Assembly (NCBI GenBank): GCA_028583605.1
Contig: CM053332.1
Coordinates: 25,540,023-25,604,022, forward strand
Direction: 5' to 3'
DNA from: Dastarcus helophoroides
Lineage: Eukaryota > Arthropoda > Insecta > Coleoptera > Bothrideridae
DNA length: 64,000 nt
Numbering within the stretch: the first letter of the stretch is position 1; each line of letters starts with the position of its first letter. The position numbers were made by a program, and so were the translations under genes. Positions 12,361 to 23,011 of the stretch are shown in pieces. The notes beneath the pieces are model-generated. The model ran no database searches and was not told where the DNA came from. It saw nothing but the letters and a program-made list of their open reading frames with translations.

Positions 12361-12490
12361 GTCGAAATTTCCAAGAGTTAAAATTTTCAAGAATCGATAT
12401 TTTCAAGGGTCAAATTTTTCAAGAGTCAAAATTTTCAAGAGTCGATATTTTCAAGAGTAGAAATTTTAAAGACTCAATATTTTAAAAACC
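12361..12490. repeat. About 18-20-bp minisatellite (AAGAGTCGAAATTTTC)
   Basis: Six to seven tandem units of the form GTC(G/A)A(A/T)ATTTTCAAGA, each 18-20 bp, lie in the hAT-like element. It is a short, regular island inside otherwise diffuse repetition. Confidence 0.65.
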
Positions 12491-13001
12491 TTTTGAAATG
12501 GAATCGAAATTTTTAGAAAAATTCGAAATTTTACGAATTGGTTGAAAATTTCAAAATAAGTTCTTAAAAAATGTCTCACCTTAAAGAAAAATCAAAATTT
12601 TCAAATAAAGGATCGACAGTTTGCAAAGAATGTCGAAATTTTGAAAATAGTTTTAATAAAAAAATAGCCGACACTTTTCACTTTTCCAAACATTTTTAAT
12701 TTTGAAAAATAGCTAAAATTTTGAACAATTCGAACATTTGAAAAAACCGAAATTTTCAGCAAAATGGAAATTAAAAAAGTCAAAAATTTTAGGAAACTGC
12801 AAATTTAAGAAAAGGCTACTAACATTTTCAAGGAAAAGCCGACATTTTTTGACACTTTGATTTTTCTAAATTTTGAGAAATATACGGAATATATAAAAAA
12901 TTTAAGGATAAGGCAAAAATTTCAAAAACTTTCAAATTTCCAAAAGAAGTTAAAATTTTGAAAACGAAATTTTCAAACAAATAGGTCGAAATTTTGGAGT
13001 C

Positions 13002-14541
13002 GAAATTAAAAAAAAATATCAAAACTTGGACACATTCAAAAGAAATTTTTGGTAGTTAAAATTTTGAACCAAAGTTGAAGATTCTTTAAAAAAGATTAAA
13101 ATTTTAGGTCAACAAAATTAAAATTTTGAAAAAATGTTAAACGTCCAGATTTAAAAAAATCGAAATTTTTAAAAGAATTTCGAATATTAAAAAGTAGTAC
13201 AAAAACAAAAAAATAGTCGAAAATGTAAAAAAGTCGACATTTTATAAAATTTCTTCATTTCAAAAGATCGACATTTTAAAAAAATGGTTGACATTAAAAA
13301 AACAGTTAAAATTATTAAAAATCGAAACTTTCAATAAAAATTGTATGATTTCTCAAAAAAAAATGATGAAATTTTGAAATTTTAAAAAGGATCGAAAATT
13401 TAAGAAGTCAAAAGTCCAGTTTTAAAAATTTTTACATTTTCAGAAAGAGTAAAAATTTTCAAATGGTGAAAAGTGAAATTTTTTTTTAAATTTTCTGAAT
13501 TTTCAATGAATGAAATTTAAAAAAAATATCAAAACTTGGACACGTTCAAAAGAAATTTTTGGTAGTTAAAATTTTGAACCAAAGTTGAAGATTCTTTAAA
13601 AAAGATTAAAATTTTAGGTGAACAAAATTAAAATTTTGAAAAAATGTTAAACGTCAAGATTTAAAAAAATCGAAATTTTTAAAAGAATTTCGAATATTAA
13701 AAAGTAGTACAAAAACAAAAATAGTCGAAAATGTAAAAAAGTCGACATTTTATAAAATTTCTTCATTTCAAAAGATCGAAATTTTAAAAAAATGGTTGAC
13801 ATTAAAAAAAACAGTTAAAATTATTAAAAATCGAAACTTTCAATAAAAATTGTATAATTTCTCAAAAAAAAAATGATGAAATTTTGAAATTTTAAAAAGG
13901 ATCGAAAATTTAAGAAGTCAAAAGTCCAGTTTTAAAAATTTTTACATTTTCAGAAAGAGTAAAAGTTTTCAAATGGTGAAAAGTGAAATTTTTTTTAAAA
14001 TTTTCTGAATTTTCAATGAATGAAATTAAAAAAAAATATCAAAACTTGGACACATTCAAAAGAAATTTTTGGTTGTTAAAATTTTGAACCAAAGTTGAAG
14101 ATTCTTTAAAAAAAGATTAAAATTTTAGGTCAACAAAATTAAAATTTTGAAAAAATGTTAAACGTCAAGATTTAAAAAAATCGAAATTTTAAAAGAATTT
14201 CGAATATTAAAAAGTAGTACAAAAACAAAAATAGTCGAAAATGTAAAAAAGTCGACATTTTATAAAATTTCTTCATTTCGAAAGATCGAAATTTTAAAAA
14301 AATGGTTGACATTAAAAAAACAGTTAACAGTAAACAGTTAAAATTATTAAAAATCGAAACTTTCAATAAAAATTGTATAATTTCTCAACAAAAAAAATGA
14401 TGAAATTTTGAAATTTTAAAAAGGATCGAAAATTGAAGAAGTCAAAAGTCCACTTTTAAAAATTTTTACATTTTCAGGAGTAAAAATTTTCAAATGGTGA
14501 AAAGTGAAATTTTTTTTAAAATTTTCTGAATTTTCAAAAAA
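13002..14541. repeat. Three tandem copies of a 510-bp unit
   Basis: AAAACTTGGACAC starts at 13021, 13531 and 14041, a period of exactly 510 bp. The three copies are nearly identical, apart from small indels and an added ACAGTTAACAGTAA stretch near 14330 in copy 3. The array ends where copy 3 runs into ATTTTCTGAATTTTCAAAAA at about 14541. It lies inside the hAT-like element and represents recent amplification. Confidence 0.9.
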
Positions 14542-14935
14542 AATACACAAATAAACAAAACACCGAAAAGTTTAAATATTTTCCAAAATGCGGGTATTTT
14601 TAAAAGAGTATACACAGATTTTCGGAAAGGTCAATACTTAAAAATAAAATAAAGTGGAAATTATAAGAAAAAAGTCTAAATTTCGAATACAATCGAAATT
14701 TGGAAAAAATCCAGTCTTTCAAAAAACGCGACATTATTCAAAAATGTTCATTGTCAAGTTTTCTAAGAAATCTAAAATTTTCGAAAAGTTAGATTTTGAA
14801 AATTTTGAAATTTTTAGTTGAAATTTTAAAAAGTTAAAATTGTTAAGAAATCGACACTTTGGATTAAACATAAAACGCTAAACGTTGTCGCAGCACCCCC
14901 ATTAGTTTTGGCTACGAGCCGCCACTGATTAAACT

Positions 14936-15666
14936 TAAAGAGAGGGTTGAAGCGAATATTTGCCTAGGAATCATTCCATTCAGCCACAGTGCAAGCCTCC
15001 CCTAATTAAAATTATATCATTTAAAGGAATCCACACACGTTACTATTACTAATTGAGCGTCTTCTCTAATCGACTTGTTTTTTTTGTTGAAATTTAGAAG
15101 TTTCAGATCAAATCTGATATGCCGGCGACTTAAAATGATATATTTAGAGGAATTCAAGCTTCCCAGCCGTGGTACGAGCTTATGTTAATCTCGACGTTAT
15201 TTTGAAACTCGTCTGGCAATGACCAGATTGTGTGGACAGGCCAAACACAACACTGGTAGCCACTGTGGTGGTTCTTATCTCGATTTGAATTAGTAAAAAT
15301 CTCAGGCGTTAATTAAATCTTATCCGGCTCCTAATCAATATCTTAACACAAACTATTATTTTTAATGTCACTAGATGGGATTTTGGCATATTTATTAGTC
15401 GTTAACTTTATTGCTTGTAACGTAAAATGATTTTCGTTAGAAATGTATTCTTGTAAACTAACTCGAGTCGTTGAAAAGCGGTTTTTGTTTGAATAATTAA
15501 TTAACGAGATGTATGTGCTTACGTCAAAAACTGATTTTTGAGTGCTACACCATTGAAGGTTATGTTACCAAATCGAAATGGAGATGACGACAGTTGGTTC
15601 TTCAGTATTTGTAAAATGAAAAAAATTTTTTCTTAATTTCACACTCATTTGTGTTGGATGATCTCT
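14936..15666. other. Low-copy sequence, no gene recognised
   Basis: Compositionally mixed DNA unlike the satellites. It contains no open frame of interest and no tRNA-like fold that I can see. It may be original single-copy intergenic or intronic DNA next to the hAT insertion. Confidence 0.4.
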
Positions 15667-16207
15667 AAAGCTGGATTCACATCATTAAAGTGTTGTGCGT
15701 TGTATTTTGAAATTATTTTTACGCAATATCAATTATTTTTTGACGTAAATAGTTATTTTGTGTGCTGTAACACCAAATTCGTTGCCGTGCGTCGTGAATA
15801 CTTCAAATTCAATGTAAAAACCTAAGACTGTGGACATAAACACACTTTTTGTAGACATAACCGCACTATTTGTGGACATAACCTCACTTTTTCGGACATG
15901 ACCTCATTTTTTCGGACATGACCTCAATTTTTCGGACATGACCTCACTTTTTCGGACATGGCCTCACTTTATGGGACATAACCTCACTTTCTCGGACATA
16001 ACTTTACTTTTTGTGGACATGACCTCACTTTTTCGGACATGACCTCACTTTTTCGGACAATACCTCACTTTCTGGGACATAACCTAACTTTTTCGGACAT
16101 AACTTCACTTTTTGTGGACATAAACTCACTCTTTGTGGACGTAACATGACTCTTTGGGTCAAATATAACGCACAAAACAAATTTTAGTTGATGTGGATCC
16201 GCCTTAA
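15667..16207. mobile_element. Small TIR (MITE-like) element carrying a minisatellite
   Basis: The ends are imperfect inverted repeats: GCTGGATTCACATCA (15670-15684) against TGATGTGGATCCGCC (16189-16203), 12 of 15 matched. Inner matches continue as TTGTGCGTTGTATTTTGA against the complement of TCAAATATAACGCACAA. The outer flank is CTAAA on the left and TTAAG on the right, so a TA or TTAA type target is possible but not proven. There is no coding capacity. Confidence 0.6.
15833..16147. repeat. 20-bp minisatellite (CGGACATGACCTCACTTTTT)
   Basis: About 15 tandem units of 20 bp have the consensus CGGACATGACCTCACTTTTT, with variants GTGGACATAA, TGGGACATAA and TAGACATAAC. The array occupies the centre of the MITE-like element. 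Units with TGTGGACATAA are interspersed with CGGACATGA units, suggesting unequal exchange between two subtypes. Confidence 0.92.
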
Positions 16208-16329
16208 GACTACCTGGCCCGAAGAATGTAAAAGGTACAACATCCGTAGAACGCTGCAAGTTAACAATCTCGACCGTCCAGCAATATATCATAATAAAAA
16301 GGGCCATTTCTCAAAAAATCTATTTTAAC

Positions 16330-17035
16330 AAATTGGTTTTTTTTTTGGTCCGAAACCGACTCCCTTGGATACCGTGAGCGATTTTTACCTAAACAATCGA
16401 AACGCTTTGAACAAATTTCAACCTAAATTTAATCTTTAGGACGATTCGCTTCGGTTCTCAAGACTCCTACTAAGTAGAACGCACATCAAATGGGGCGTAA
16501 AGCTATGCGCCGAACGAATCGCAAGTTGACACGAGATTTTCCCATGATAATATTCAGTAAACGATATTCGGGTGGATATTTAAAAAGGGTACATTGATGC
16601 ATTTGCGACCGAATTCAGAAATATCGAAGATACTAGAATGTAAAAAGTTGAATAGAAATGGCCTCATTGGGGCCCAAACTTTAGTTTCACGTGGACAATG
16701 GGTATCGAAGGATACGTTTTATGGATTTTTGATGGCGTTTTTTAAAACAACATTTAAATAACCTCACCTTTGGAAGAAGTATCGCTTATTGATCGCTCAA
16801 TCGTAAATAATATATAAACGCGAAAATCTGTCGGGTTTTCACGGCTCAATTACTGGAGCGATTTTGACAAATATTAATACAGACGTTCCTTGCGAGGCAG
16901 GATCGTTAATAGAATACTTTTCGCCCCCGGAAAACTGTCCCAGGTACCCCCAAAAGTAATATTATATTCAGATATATTCAATAATATTATATTCAGAATA
17001 ATCTCCAGTTTCTATGTAAATAAATAATTTGACAG
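16330..17035. other. Complex low-copy or diverged satellite sequence
   Basis: Mixed-composition DNA with no coding frame. Segments such as CTCCTACTAAGTAGAACGCA, AAGTTGACACGAGATTTTCC, GGTATCGAAGGATACGTTTT and TTTTCACGGCTCAATTACTG resemble, in style and from memory only, the major pericentromeric satellite of Tribolium. I cannot verify this. GAGCGATTTT occurs twice about 480 bp apart (16377, 16858), a weak hint of tandem structure. A 16-bp duplication, TAATATTATATTCAGA, occurs at about 16960 and 16984. Confidence 0.3.
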
Positions 17036-17480
17036 CGACGGCTGCGTCATCTAACGATGAGACATAATTTGGCACGTTGGATTTTTCTAATATAATGGTT
17101 TGATGGCGTCATCTAACGCAATAAAAAGCCAATTTATAGCTGGAGACCTGCTAAACAGCTACATATAAACATGATCGTATCAACGAATTTTAACAAAACA
17201 TCATTCTGCAAGCTGTACACAGGTGATTAATCGCTCTCTTACATTATCCGCCCTTAAATAAAACCAAAAGCAAATTAAAATGTTAAAATTTTAACAAAAC
17301 ATCATTCTGCAATCTGCCTGAGCTCTTTCAAGCTGTACACAGCAGATTAACCGCTCTCTTAGATTATCCACCCTTAAATAAAATCAGAAAGACATTAAAA
17401 TGATTTATTTTTATTTCATTATATGAATGAAAATACCAGTTCTTCGCAAAGATGCAAAAAATAAACAAATTTAATTGTTA
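17036..17480. mobile_element. FB2 element copy with internal tandem duplication
   Basis: TATCAACGAATTTTAACAAA-ACATCATTCTGCAA (from about 17178) matches the arm of the element at 28016-28754. A second copy starts about 17287 and carries extra CTGAGCTCTTTCAAG. Both copies continue with CTGTACAC, GATTAA and CGCTCTCTTA, so the arm is duplicated in tandem. The right part, ATGAATGAAAATACCAGTTC-TTCGCAAAGAT, also has a counterpart near 28620. No coding capacity is seen. Confidence 0.6.
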
Positions 17481-17945
17481 AAAGAAGACAAATTGATCGA
17501 GTTGTAATGGAAATTGCAAGTCACGGTTATTATCTAGACCTAAAATAATATGAAATTTCAGTGCAACATTAATCGGTAAGTGTAACAAATGATCTCGTGC
17601 ACTAAAGATCGAAGTAGCTTGTAAAAAGTTACGATTATGTATTTAGGCAAGAGTTTTCAACTTAAACGCTAAATTTCAACACTTGAAGTGAAATCTTCGC
17701 TTGGAAAAATCTCATAACCATCAAAAAATAATATTCCTTTTCCCCTCGAGCGGTTGCCATGGCGATGGGATGCAAGCTGGGCCCCGTTATTATGGTTGCC
17801 CTCGGCTCTCTCTTATCAGGGCTTCACCTTTATTGATTAGACACCATTTTTTACATTTCTTCGGAGCTCATTTTTTCCCGCCTAATTTTAACGTGATGCG
17901 AGTCGAGAGACGAGATTTAGTCTTTTCATCGACAATTTTGAATTG
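17481..17945. other. Low-copy, locally GC-richer sequence
   Basis: The interval 17740-17900 is much less AT-rich than its surroundings (CCCTCGAGCGGTTGCCATGG, AAGCTGGGCCCCGTTATTAT). An 81-codon open frame covers it, but it shows no domain, periodicity or splice context, so I do not call a gene. It ends abruptly at the satellite D border near 17945. Confidence 0.4.
17753..17766. promoter_or_regulatory. RFX X-box-like palindrome
   Basis: GTTGCCATGGCGAT matches the RFX-factor X-box consensus RYYNYYATRRNRAC at all but the last position. X-boxes are known upstream of ciliary genes in animals. A single match with no recognised gene nearby is weak evidence. Confidence 0.15.
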
Positions 17946-19158
17946 AAAATGTGAAACAGTTGTGTTTCGAAAAATTTGAAAAAGTCGAACTTTTGAAGAA
18001 GCCGAAATTTTGAAAATGGCAAACACTCTGAAAAAAATTGTGAGTTCGGAGATGTCGAAATTTTCAAAAAAGAAGCAAAATCTTTAAAACAGTCGGAATT
18101 AAAATAAATATTCGAAAAACTCAAATTTCGAGAAAAATTAAAAATTTTGGTATAATCCAGCATTTTGAAACATCCAAATATTTTAAAAAATCGCAATTTT
18201 CAGTTAACTTGAAAACTCGACCATTAAAAATTTGGAAAAAGTCGAAATTTTGAAGAAACTGACATTTTGAAAAACGGGAACGTCTTGAAGAAAATTGTTA
18301 ATTTCGAAATGTCGAAATTTTCAAAAATCGTAATTTTAAGGAAACTTGAAATTTTGAATAATTTGAAAAAAGTCGCACGTTTTAAGAAGCCAAAATTTTG
18401 AAGAACGCGAACATTTTGAAGAAAATTGTGAATTTTGAAATGTCGAAATTTCCAAAAAATTCCATTTTTCAGTTAAGTTGAAATTTTGAAAAATTAAAAA
18501 TTTGAAAAAAGTCGAAATTTTGAAGTAACTGAAATTTTGAAAAACGGGAACATCTTGAAGAAAATTGTTAATTTCGAAATGTCGAAATTTTCAAAAATCA
18601 TAATTTTAAGGAAACTTGAAATTTTGAATAATTTGAAAAAAGTCGGACGTTTTAAAAAGCCAAAATTTTGAAGAACGCGAACATTTTAAAGAAAATTGTA
18701 AAATTTGAAATGTCGAAATTTCCAAAAAATTCCATTTTTCAGTTGTTGAAATTTCGAAAAATTAAAAATTTGGAAAAAGTCGAAATTTTGAAGAAACTGA
18801 AATTTTGAAAAACGGGAACGTCTTGAAGAAAATTCTAAATTTTCAAATGTCGAAATTTTCAAAAAGTCGTAATTTTAAGGAAAATTGAAAATTTGAAAAA
18901 TTTTAAAAAGTGTAATTTTTGAAGAAGGCGAAATTTTGAAAAACGGTAAAGTTTTGAAGAAAATTCTAAATTTTGAAATGTCGAAATTTTCGAAAAGTCG
19001 TAAGTTTAAAGAAACTTAAAATTTTGCAAAATTTGAAAAAAGTTTAACTTTTGAAGAAGCCAAAATTTTGAAAAACGCGAACATTCAGAAAAAAGTTGTA
19101 AATTTTGAAATGTCAAAATTTCCAAATAACCCCATTTTTCAGTCAAGTTGAAAATTTT
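17946..19158 (-). repeat. Satellite D, reverse-oriented block
   Basis: Repeats of the form GAAATGTCGAAATTTTCAAA, AATCGTAATTTTAAGGAAAC-TTGAAATTTTGAA, GAAATTTTGAAGAAACTGAA and AACGGGAACGTCTTGAAGAA are the reverse complement of the unit found after 19160. Two alternating half-units (CGGGAACGTCTTGAAG and GCGAACATTTTGAAG types, about 130-140 bp each) form dimers of about 270 bp. Confidence 0.85.
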
Positions 19159-21610
19159 CAAGATTTCAATTTTCCTCAAAATTACGATTCTTTGAAAATT
19201 TCGACATTTCAAAATATAGAATTTTCTTCAAGATTTTTACGTTTTTCAAAATTTTATCTTCTTCAAAATGTCGACTGTTTTCAAATTTTTAATTTTTCAA
19301 AAATTTAACTTTAACGAAAAAAGCAATTTTTGCAAATTTTCGACGTTTCAAAATTTAGAATTTTCTTCAGAACGTTCGCGTTTTTCAAAATTTTGGCTTC
19401 TAGAAAAGTTCTACTTTTTTCAAATTTTTCAAAATTTTAAGTTTCCTTAAAATTATCACTTTTTGAAAATTTCGACATTTCAAAATTTAGAATTTTCTTC
19501 AAGACGTTCCCGTTTTCAATATTTTAGCTTCTTCAAAATTTCGACTTTTTCCAAATTTTTAATTTTTCATAATTTCAACTTGACTGAAAAATGGGGTTTT
19601 TAGAAATTTTGACATTTCAAAATTTACAATTTTCTTCAGAATGTTAGCGTTTTTCAAAATTTTGGCTTCTTTAAAGGGTCGACTTTTTTTAAATTTTTCA
19701 AAATTTTAATTTTCTTTAAGATAACGCCTTTTTGAAAATTTCGAAATTTCAAAATTTAGAATTTTCTTCAACACGTTCCTGTTTTTCAAAATTTCAGCTT
19801 TTTCAAAATTTTGACTTTTTCCAAATTTTTCAAAATTTCAGCCTAATTGAAAAATGCGATTTTTTAAAAATTTCGACATTTCAAAATTTACAATTTTCTT
19901 GAAAATGTTCGCGTTCTTCAAAATTTCGGCTCATGAAACGTCCGACTTTTTTCAAATTTTTCAAAATTTTAAGTTATCCAAATTTTTGATTTTTCAAAAT
20001 TTCAGCCTAACTAATAAACGCGATTTTTTAAAAATTTCGACATTTCAAAATTTACAATTTTCTTCAAAATGTTCGCGTTTTTCAAAATTTCGGCTTCTTC
20101 AAAAGTTTGACTTTTTTTAAAATTTTCAAGATTTCAATTTTCCTTAAAATTACGACTATGAAAATTTCGACATTTCAAAATTTCAGTTTACCTGAAAAAT
20201 GCGATTTTTTAAAAATTTCGACATTTCAAAATTTACAATTTTCTTCAAAATGTTTGCGTTCTTCAAAATTTGGGCTTCTTGAAACGTCCGACTTTTGTCA
20301 AATTTTGCAAAATTTCAAGTTTCTTTAAACTTACGACTTTTCGAAAATTTCGATATTTTAAAATTTAGAATTTTCTTCAAGGCGTTCCCGTTTTTTAAAA
20401 TTTCAGCTTCTTCAAAATTTCGACTTTTTCCAAATTTTTAATTTTTTAAAATGTAATCTTAACTGAAAAATGCGATTATTTGAAAATTTCGACATTTAAA
20501 AATTTACAATTTTCTTCAGAAGGTTGGTGTTTTTCAAAATTTCGGCTTTTTCAAAAGTTCGACTTATTTTCAATATTTCAAAATTTCAGTTTTTCTTAAG
20601 ATAACGACTTTTTGAAAATTTCGACATTTTAAAATTTAGAATTTCTTCAAGACATTCCCGTTTTTCAAAATTTCAGCTTCATTAAAATTTCGACCAAATT
20701 TTTAATATTTCAAAATTTCAACTGACTAAAAAATGCGATTTTTTGAAAATTTCAACATCTCCAAATTTACAATTTTCTTCAGAATGTTCGCGTTTTTCAA
20801 AATTTCGGCGTCTGAAAAAGTTAGACTATTATCAAAATTTCCAAAATTTCAATTTTCCCTAAATTTACGACTCTTTAAAAATTTCGACTTTTCAAAATTT
20901 AGATTTTCCCTTAAGACGTTCCTATTTTTCAATATTTCAGCATCTTCAAAATTTCGACTTTTTCCAAATTTTTAATTTTTCAAAATTTCAAATTAACTGA
21001 AAAGTGGGATATTTTGGATATTTCGACATTTCAAAATTTATAATTTTCTTCAGAATGTTCGCGTTCTTCAAAATTCTTCAAAAAGTCGAACGTTTGAAGA
21101 ACGTTCGACTTTTTTCAAATTTTTCAACATTTCAATTTTCCTTAAAATTACGACTATTTGAAAATTTCGAGATTTCCAAATTCAGAATTTTTTAAGACGT
21201 TCACGTTTTTCAAAATTTCAGCTTCTTTAAAATTTTGACTTTTCCAAATTTTTAATTCTTCAAAATTTCAACTTAACTGAAAATTGCGACATTTTTAAAA
21301 ATTTAAACGTTCCAAAATTTACAATTTTTTTCAAAATGTTTGCGTTTTTTTCAAAATTTCAGCTTTTCCAAAATTTCGACTTTTTTCAAATTTTTGATTT
21401 TTCAAAATGACAGCCTAACAGAAAAATGCGATTTTTAAAAAATCTTCACATTTCAAAATTTACAATTTTCTTCAGAATGTTCACGTTTTCCAAAATTTCG
21501 GCTTCTTTAAAAATTAGACTTTTATCAAACTTTCCAAAATTTCAGTTTTCCTTAAAATTACGACTTTTGAAAAACTTCGATGTTTCAAAATTTCAATCGA
21601 CATTTTGAAA
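19159..21610 (+). repeat. Satellite D, forward-oriented block
   Basis: Dimers of two half-units. One has CGACATTTCAAAATTTACAA-TTTTCTTCAGAATGTTCGCG-TTTTTCAAAATTTCGGCTTC. The other has ATTTAGAATTTTCTTCAAGA-CGTTCCCGTTTTTCAAAATT-TCAGCTTCTTC. Each half-unit is about 130-140 bp. Long F/S/K-rich frames run through the block and are repeat-derived. Confidence 0.85.
21080..21114. repeat. 15-bp perfect hairpin in satellite D
   Basis: AAAAAGTCGAACGTT (21080-21094) and AACGTTCGACTTTTT (21100-21114) flank the loop TGAAG. Neighbouring units lack the left arm, so a short inverted duplication arose in this unit only. Confidence 0.75.
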
Positions 21611-22117
21611 AAATAGTCAAATTTTCCAGATAAAGAGTCGTAGAATTTCCAAGAAAGGCAACATTTGTAAAAAAAATATTCGATTTTTAAAAAATCTAAA
21701 CGAACTTTTCAAAATTAATTTGAAATAATAATAATAATGTTACCGACCAATAAGAGTCCACCATGAAAAATGAATTTTTTCAAATTTACGTAAATGCTAA
21801 ATTTCTATAAAAAGTTAAGATATTGAAAACTCGACTCAAATAAAGGGGATTATTTTGATTGAGTCAAAATTTTCAAAATCAAAAGCAAACTTCTGACAAA
21901 AAAGTCAAAAAATTTTGAAACGTGAAGACCTTCAAAATGAGTCAAAATTTTGAGAAAATGTCGAAATGTTGAAGAAAATAGGTATAAAACCTTTCGAAAC
22001 AAATCAAAAATTTGGGAAAAGTCGAAATTTTAAAAAACAAATGAAACTTCGGGAAAAATGGAAATCTTGCATAAAGCGAAAATTTGGAAATATCGAAATT
22101 CTAAAATGTAGTTTTCA
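21611..22117. other. AT-rich sequence with reversed TTTCGA vocabulary
   Basis: Diffuse AAATTTTGA/GTCGAAATTTT-like sequence with no clear period. At about 21743-21766, ACCGACCAATAAGAGTCCAC-CATGAA matches the insert found at 42 kb, so a fragment of that dispersed sequence lies here. No gene is visible. Confidence 0.45.
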
Positions 22118-22630
22118 AAAATTGAAATACATAAGTTGTCCCCTGAAACCAAGAAAGATTAAAAAACACAACAAAGGGTGCTCTAACCCGTTTCGACAGC
22201 CAAGCTGTCATCTTTAGAGAGAAACTGAAATTTTCAAGAAAAAAATTAAAAACTATCAAATACCATACGTCGACTGTTTTAAGAGGTAAAAATGTTTTAA
22301 GAAAATTTGCTCTAACGCGTTTCGACAGCCAAGCTGTCATCTTCAGAGAGAAACTGAAATTTTCAAGAAAAAAATATAAAAACTATCAAATACATACGTC
22401 GACTGTTTTAAGAGGTTAAAATGTTTTAAGAAAATTTGCTCTAACGCGTTTCGACAGCCAAGCTGTCATCTTCAGAGAGAAACTGAAATTTTCAAGAAAA
22501 AAATATAAAAACTATCAAATACATACGTCGACTGTTTTAAGAGTTAAAAATGTTTTAAGAAAATTTGCTCTAACGCGTTTCGACAGCCAAGCTGTCTGTT
22601 TTAAGAGGTAAAAATGTTTTAAGAAAATTT
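22118..22630 (+). mobile_element. FB1 arm with 129-bp tandem repeats (FB1-b)
   Basis: The FB1 arm runs forward from CAAAAATTGAAATACATAAG through TGTCCCCTGAAACCAAGAAA to ACGCGTTTCGACAGCCAAGC and the CTGTCATCTTTAGAGAG end. The inner part is then repeated: GCTCTAAC starts at 22180, 22309, 22438 and 22567, an exact 129-bp period. The last copy has an internal deletion and ends near 22630. Each unit carries the hairpin GACAGC-CAA-GCTGTC flanked by CGCGTTTC. Confidence 0.85.
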
Positions 22631-22756
22631 GGATTTTTAAAAAAAGCATACATTGTACAAAAAAAGTTGGAATTCATAAAAGATCTCGAAATTTTAAAAA
22701 AAGATTGAAATCTAAAAAAAAATCGAAATTTTAAAAAAAGGTCGAAATTTTCATTC

Positions 22757-23011
22757 GGTCGAAATTTTGAGTCGGTCGAAATTTTCAGTCAAAATTTTAT
22801 GGGAGTAGAATACAATTTAGACTGCAAATTCATGCAGCCCTCCAGGCGTGTGTAGTGAATCATAGGTAGCGAAACCAACAGTTGAAACACTACCACCTAG
22901 CAAAGCGGTTGCTCTCTGGGAAAGTTCCCAGAAGACAAGGATTCTAATGCACAGACCAATAGATTTGAACATTTGTTAAATTCGATAGCCATAGTTTTTT
23001 CTATGGACCAA
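22757..23011 (+). repeat. IR2 arm, duplicate of 25629-25876
   Basis: From GAGTCGGTCGAAATTTTCAG through GCAGCCCTCCAGGCGTGTGT, CACTACCACCTAGCAAAGCG and GGGAAAGTTCCCAGAAGACA to CTATGGACCAATAGG, the segment is almost identical to 25629-25876. The duplication includes flanking GTCGAAATTTTC satellite-like sequence, so it is a segmental copy and not only an element end. It contains CTGGGAAAGTTCCCAG and CCATAG..CTATGG palindromes. Confidence 0.85.

Larger units (their letters stand above)
9656..14927 (-). mobile_element. Non-autonomous hAT-like element, 5,272 bp, filled with satellite-like DNA
   Basis: The element begins CAGTGGCGGCTCGCG at 9656 and ends CGAGCCGCCACTG at 14927. It is flanked by a perfect 8-bp direct repeat ATTAAACT (9648-9655 and 14928-14935). 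An 8-bp duplication and CAGTG..CACTG ends are hallmarks of hAT transposons. Compared with the copy at 29850-32435 it is in the opposite orientation: the end with TATAGGCACTGTGGAACTGC is on the left, and CCCCCATTAGTTTTGGCTAC is on the right. No transposase frame exists inside, so it must have been moved in trans. The interior consists of TTTCGAC-like arrays, a 510-bp triplication, minisatellites and a fragment of another element. Confidence 0.88.

Noticed and set aside
15833..16147. CRISPR array
   Set aside because: The 20-bp units are contiguous with no unique spacers, no leader and no cas genes, in a eukaryotic context. It is a minisatellite.
22301..22600. Hammerhead ribozyme core in FB1 (GATGA, stem, GAAAC on the minus strand)
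   Set aside because: The conserved CTGATGA box is not intact: the bases before GATGA read GAA, so the essential C and U are missing. The stem may matter, but a cleaving ribozyme is not supported.
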